From positions 1-7,379 of the forward strand of contig JBHGBB010000191.1 in NCBI GenBank assembly GCA_041946755.1: 7,379 nucleotides of DNA. Direction: 5' to 3'. Shown here piece by piece: positions 6,540 to 7,379 of this stretch. Under the pieces are notes generated by a model. It saw only the letters and a list, made by a program, of their open reading frames with translations. It made no database searches and was not told where the DNA came from. Source of the DNA: JBHGBB01 sp041946755 (lineage in GTDB: Bacteria; UBP4; UBA4092; JAOAEQ01). Positions within the stretch are counted from its first letter, which is position 1. The number at the start of each line of letters is the position of its first letter. The position numbers and the translations under genes are program-made.

Positions 6540-7379
6540 TTACTCGGGAAAGGATAAGGCTTCCGCGAACCGGGATTCGAAGTCCGGTTGCAGTGCCAAC
6601 TCTAAATGGTGGACGGTTTTGGCAATCGATTCCGCTTCCTGCCGTTTGGATAACGATAGCAAAGCATATTTCGCCCCGGTACTGGCGGCATTACCGATCG
6701 GAATGATTTTATCGGATAACCTTCGGGGAATTAAACCTATCGCGATAACGCTTTCCGGTAGGATATAATGGCCGAACGCGCCGGCAAGTAATACTTCTTC
6801 GATTTCAGATTCCGTCAATTTAAGGGTATCGAGTAAAATCTGGATACCGGTAGCGATCGCTGCTTTAGCGAGTTGTACTTCCCGGATATCGCGCTGGGTT
6901 AAGTAGATATGGTTATGCTCACTTAAAATGAATTTATTCCCTTGCGGACTTTCGATAATCCGGGCTCGTATGCGCGGGAATTTAGGTTCATCCAATTCTT
7001 GCCGATTAACTATCCTACCGCTGGATTCGATGGCTCCGAAATGGAGCATCACCGCTACCGCATCGATTATTCCGGTACCACAAATCCCACGCGGGAGAAT
7101 ATTATCTATGGTACTAATATGGATATCGCCATTGTCTGCCCAAACATGATCGATGGCACCACTGGATGCACGCATCCCCTGCTCGATATGTGCCGCTTCA
7201 AATGCCGGCCCGGCAGCGGCGGAACAGCATAAAAGCTTATCCTGGTTCCCGAGAACAAGTTCACTGTTTGTACCCAGATCGATAATCAATCTGGTTTTAC
7301 TACTCTGATGGGCACCGGTAGCTAAAATTACTCCTACGGTATCAGCGCCGACAAATCCGGCGATGTTTGGGAAAAGGCA
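6540..7379 (-). CDS. RACo-type ASKHA ATPase (DUF4445; corrinoid-protein reductive activator), 5'-truncated by window edge
   Basis: C-terminal 279 residues of a protein related to RACo, which uses ATP to re-reduce inactive Co(II) corrinoid proteins to Co(I) for methyl transfer. The frame is open to the window edge (CLFPNIAGFVGADTVGVILAT), so the TTG at 7289 is internal. In-window residues include the ASKHA nucleotide-site motif IIDLGTNSELVLGN (32-45), AAAGPAFEAAHI (54-65), GICGTGIIDAV (98-108), LTQRDIREVQLAKAAI (160-175), LLAGAFGHYI (197-206) and IGNAASTGAKYALLS (228 onward). Family members are about 600-650 residues with an N-terminal [2Fe-2S] ferredoxin domain, which would lie outside the window. 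No methyltransferase or CODH/ACS gene is visible here, so the partner is unknown. It lies upstream of fur on the same strand but is separated by a 131-bp gap with the fur promoter. No clear terminator follows its TAA. Confidence 0.92.
   Translation of the reverse strand, partial: CLFPNIAGFVGADTVGVILATGAHQSSKTRLIIDLGTNSELVLGNQDKLLCCSAAAGPAFEAAHIEQGMRASSGAIDHVWADNGDIHISTIDNILPRGICGTGIIDAVAVMLHFGAIESSGRIVNRQELDEPKFPRIRARIIESPQGNKFILSEHNHIYLTQRDIREVQLAKAAIATGIQILLDTLKLTESEIEEVLLAGAFGHYILPESVIAIGLIPRRLSDKIIPIGNAASTGAKYALLSLSKRQEAESIAKTVHHLELALQPDFESRFAEALSFPE

Noticed and set aside
6430..6768. A 112-residue + strand reading frame over the fur promoter and the end of the RACo-type gene
   Set aside because: It overlaps a clearly conserved gene on the other strand and a strong promoter region, and its translation resembles no family I recognise.

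Overview
The window is a 7.4 kb piece of bacterial chromosome holding five protein-coding genes, two of them cut by the window edges. The left end is the C-terminal three quarters of rpoC (+ strand). It ends at a strong intrinsic terminator and faces four genes that all lie on the - strand. Read in their own direction these are an ASKHA/RACo-type corrinoid-protein reactivase (5' end outside the window), fur, feoB, and a DtxR-type regulator fused to a FeoA domain.

Organism: base composition is moderate (by eye mid-40s % G+C) and no gene stands out as foreign. RpoC carries a full-size SI3-like insertion in the trigger loop, as in Proteobacteria, Bacteroidetes and PVC-type lineages, and unlike Firmicutes and Actinobacteria. 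FeoB belongs to the variant subfamily frequent in anaerobes and archaea. The RACo-type protein points to corrinoid-dependent methyl transfer, as in the Wood-Ljungdahl pathway or methyltransferase systems. Together these suggest an anaerobic, Gram-negative-type bacterium, possibly from a poorly cultured phylum. I cannot place it more precisely from the sequence.

Layout: rpoC 1-3043 (+, partial); terminator 3066-3101; DtxR-FeoA fusion 3115-3819 (-); feoB 3867-5861 (-); a short gap with reiterated AATGTCAAAT decamers (5914-5970); fur 5959-6408 (-); fur promoter and overlapping Fur-box-like operators 6430-6481; RACo-type gene 6540-7379 (-, partial).

How the genes work together: fur, feoB and dtxR-feoA look like one ferrous-iron transcription unit. 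A consensus sigma-70-type promoter (TTGACA, 18 bp, TATAAT) precedes fur. Two overlapping 7-1-7 Fur-box-like palindromes lie immediately downstream of its -10 box, which predicts iron-dependent autorepression of fur and, by read-through, of feoB and the fusion regulator. FeoB imports Fe(II). FeoA, usually a small separate partner of FeoB, occurs here only as the C-terminal domain of a DtxR-family repressor, so the unit contains two different families of iron regulator, one joined to a transporter-accessory domain. The most interesting features are the fused regulator with its altered metal-site residues and extra Cys/His motif, the decamer repeats ahead of feoB, and the nested operator at fur. 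No mobile element, CRISPR array, tRNA or rRNA was found.
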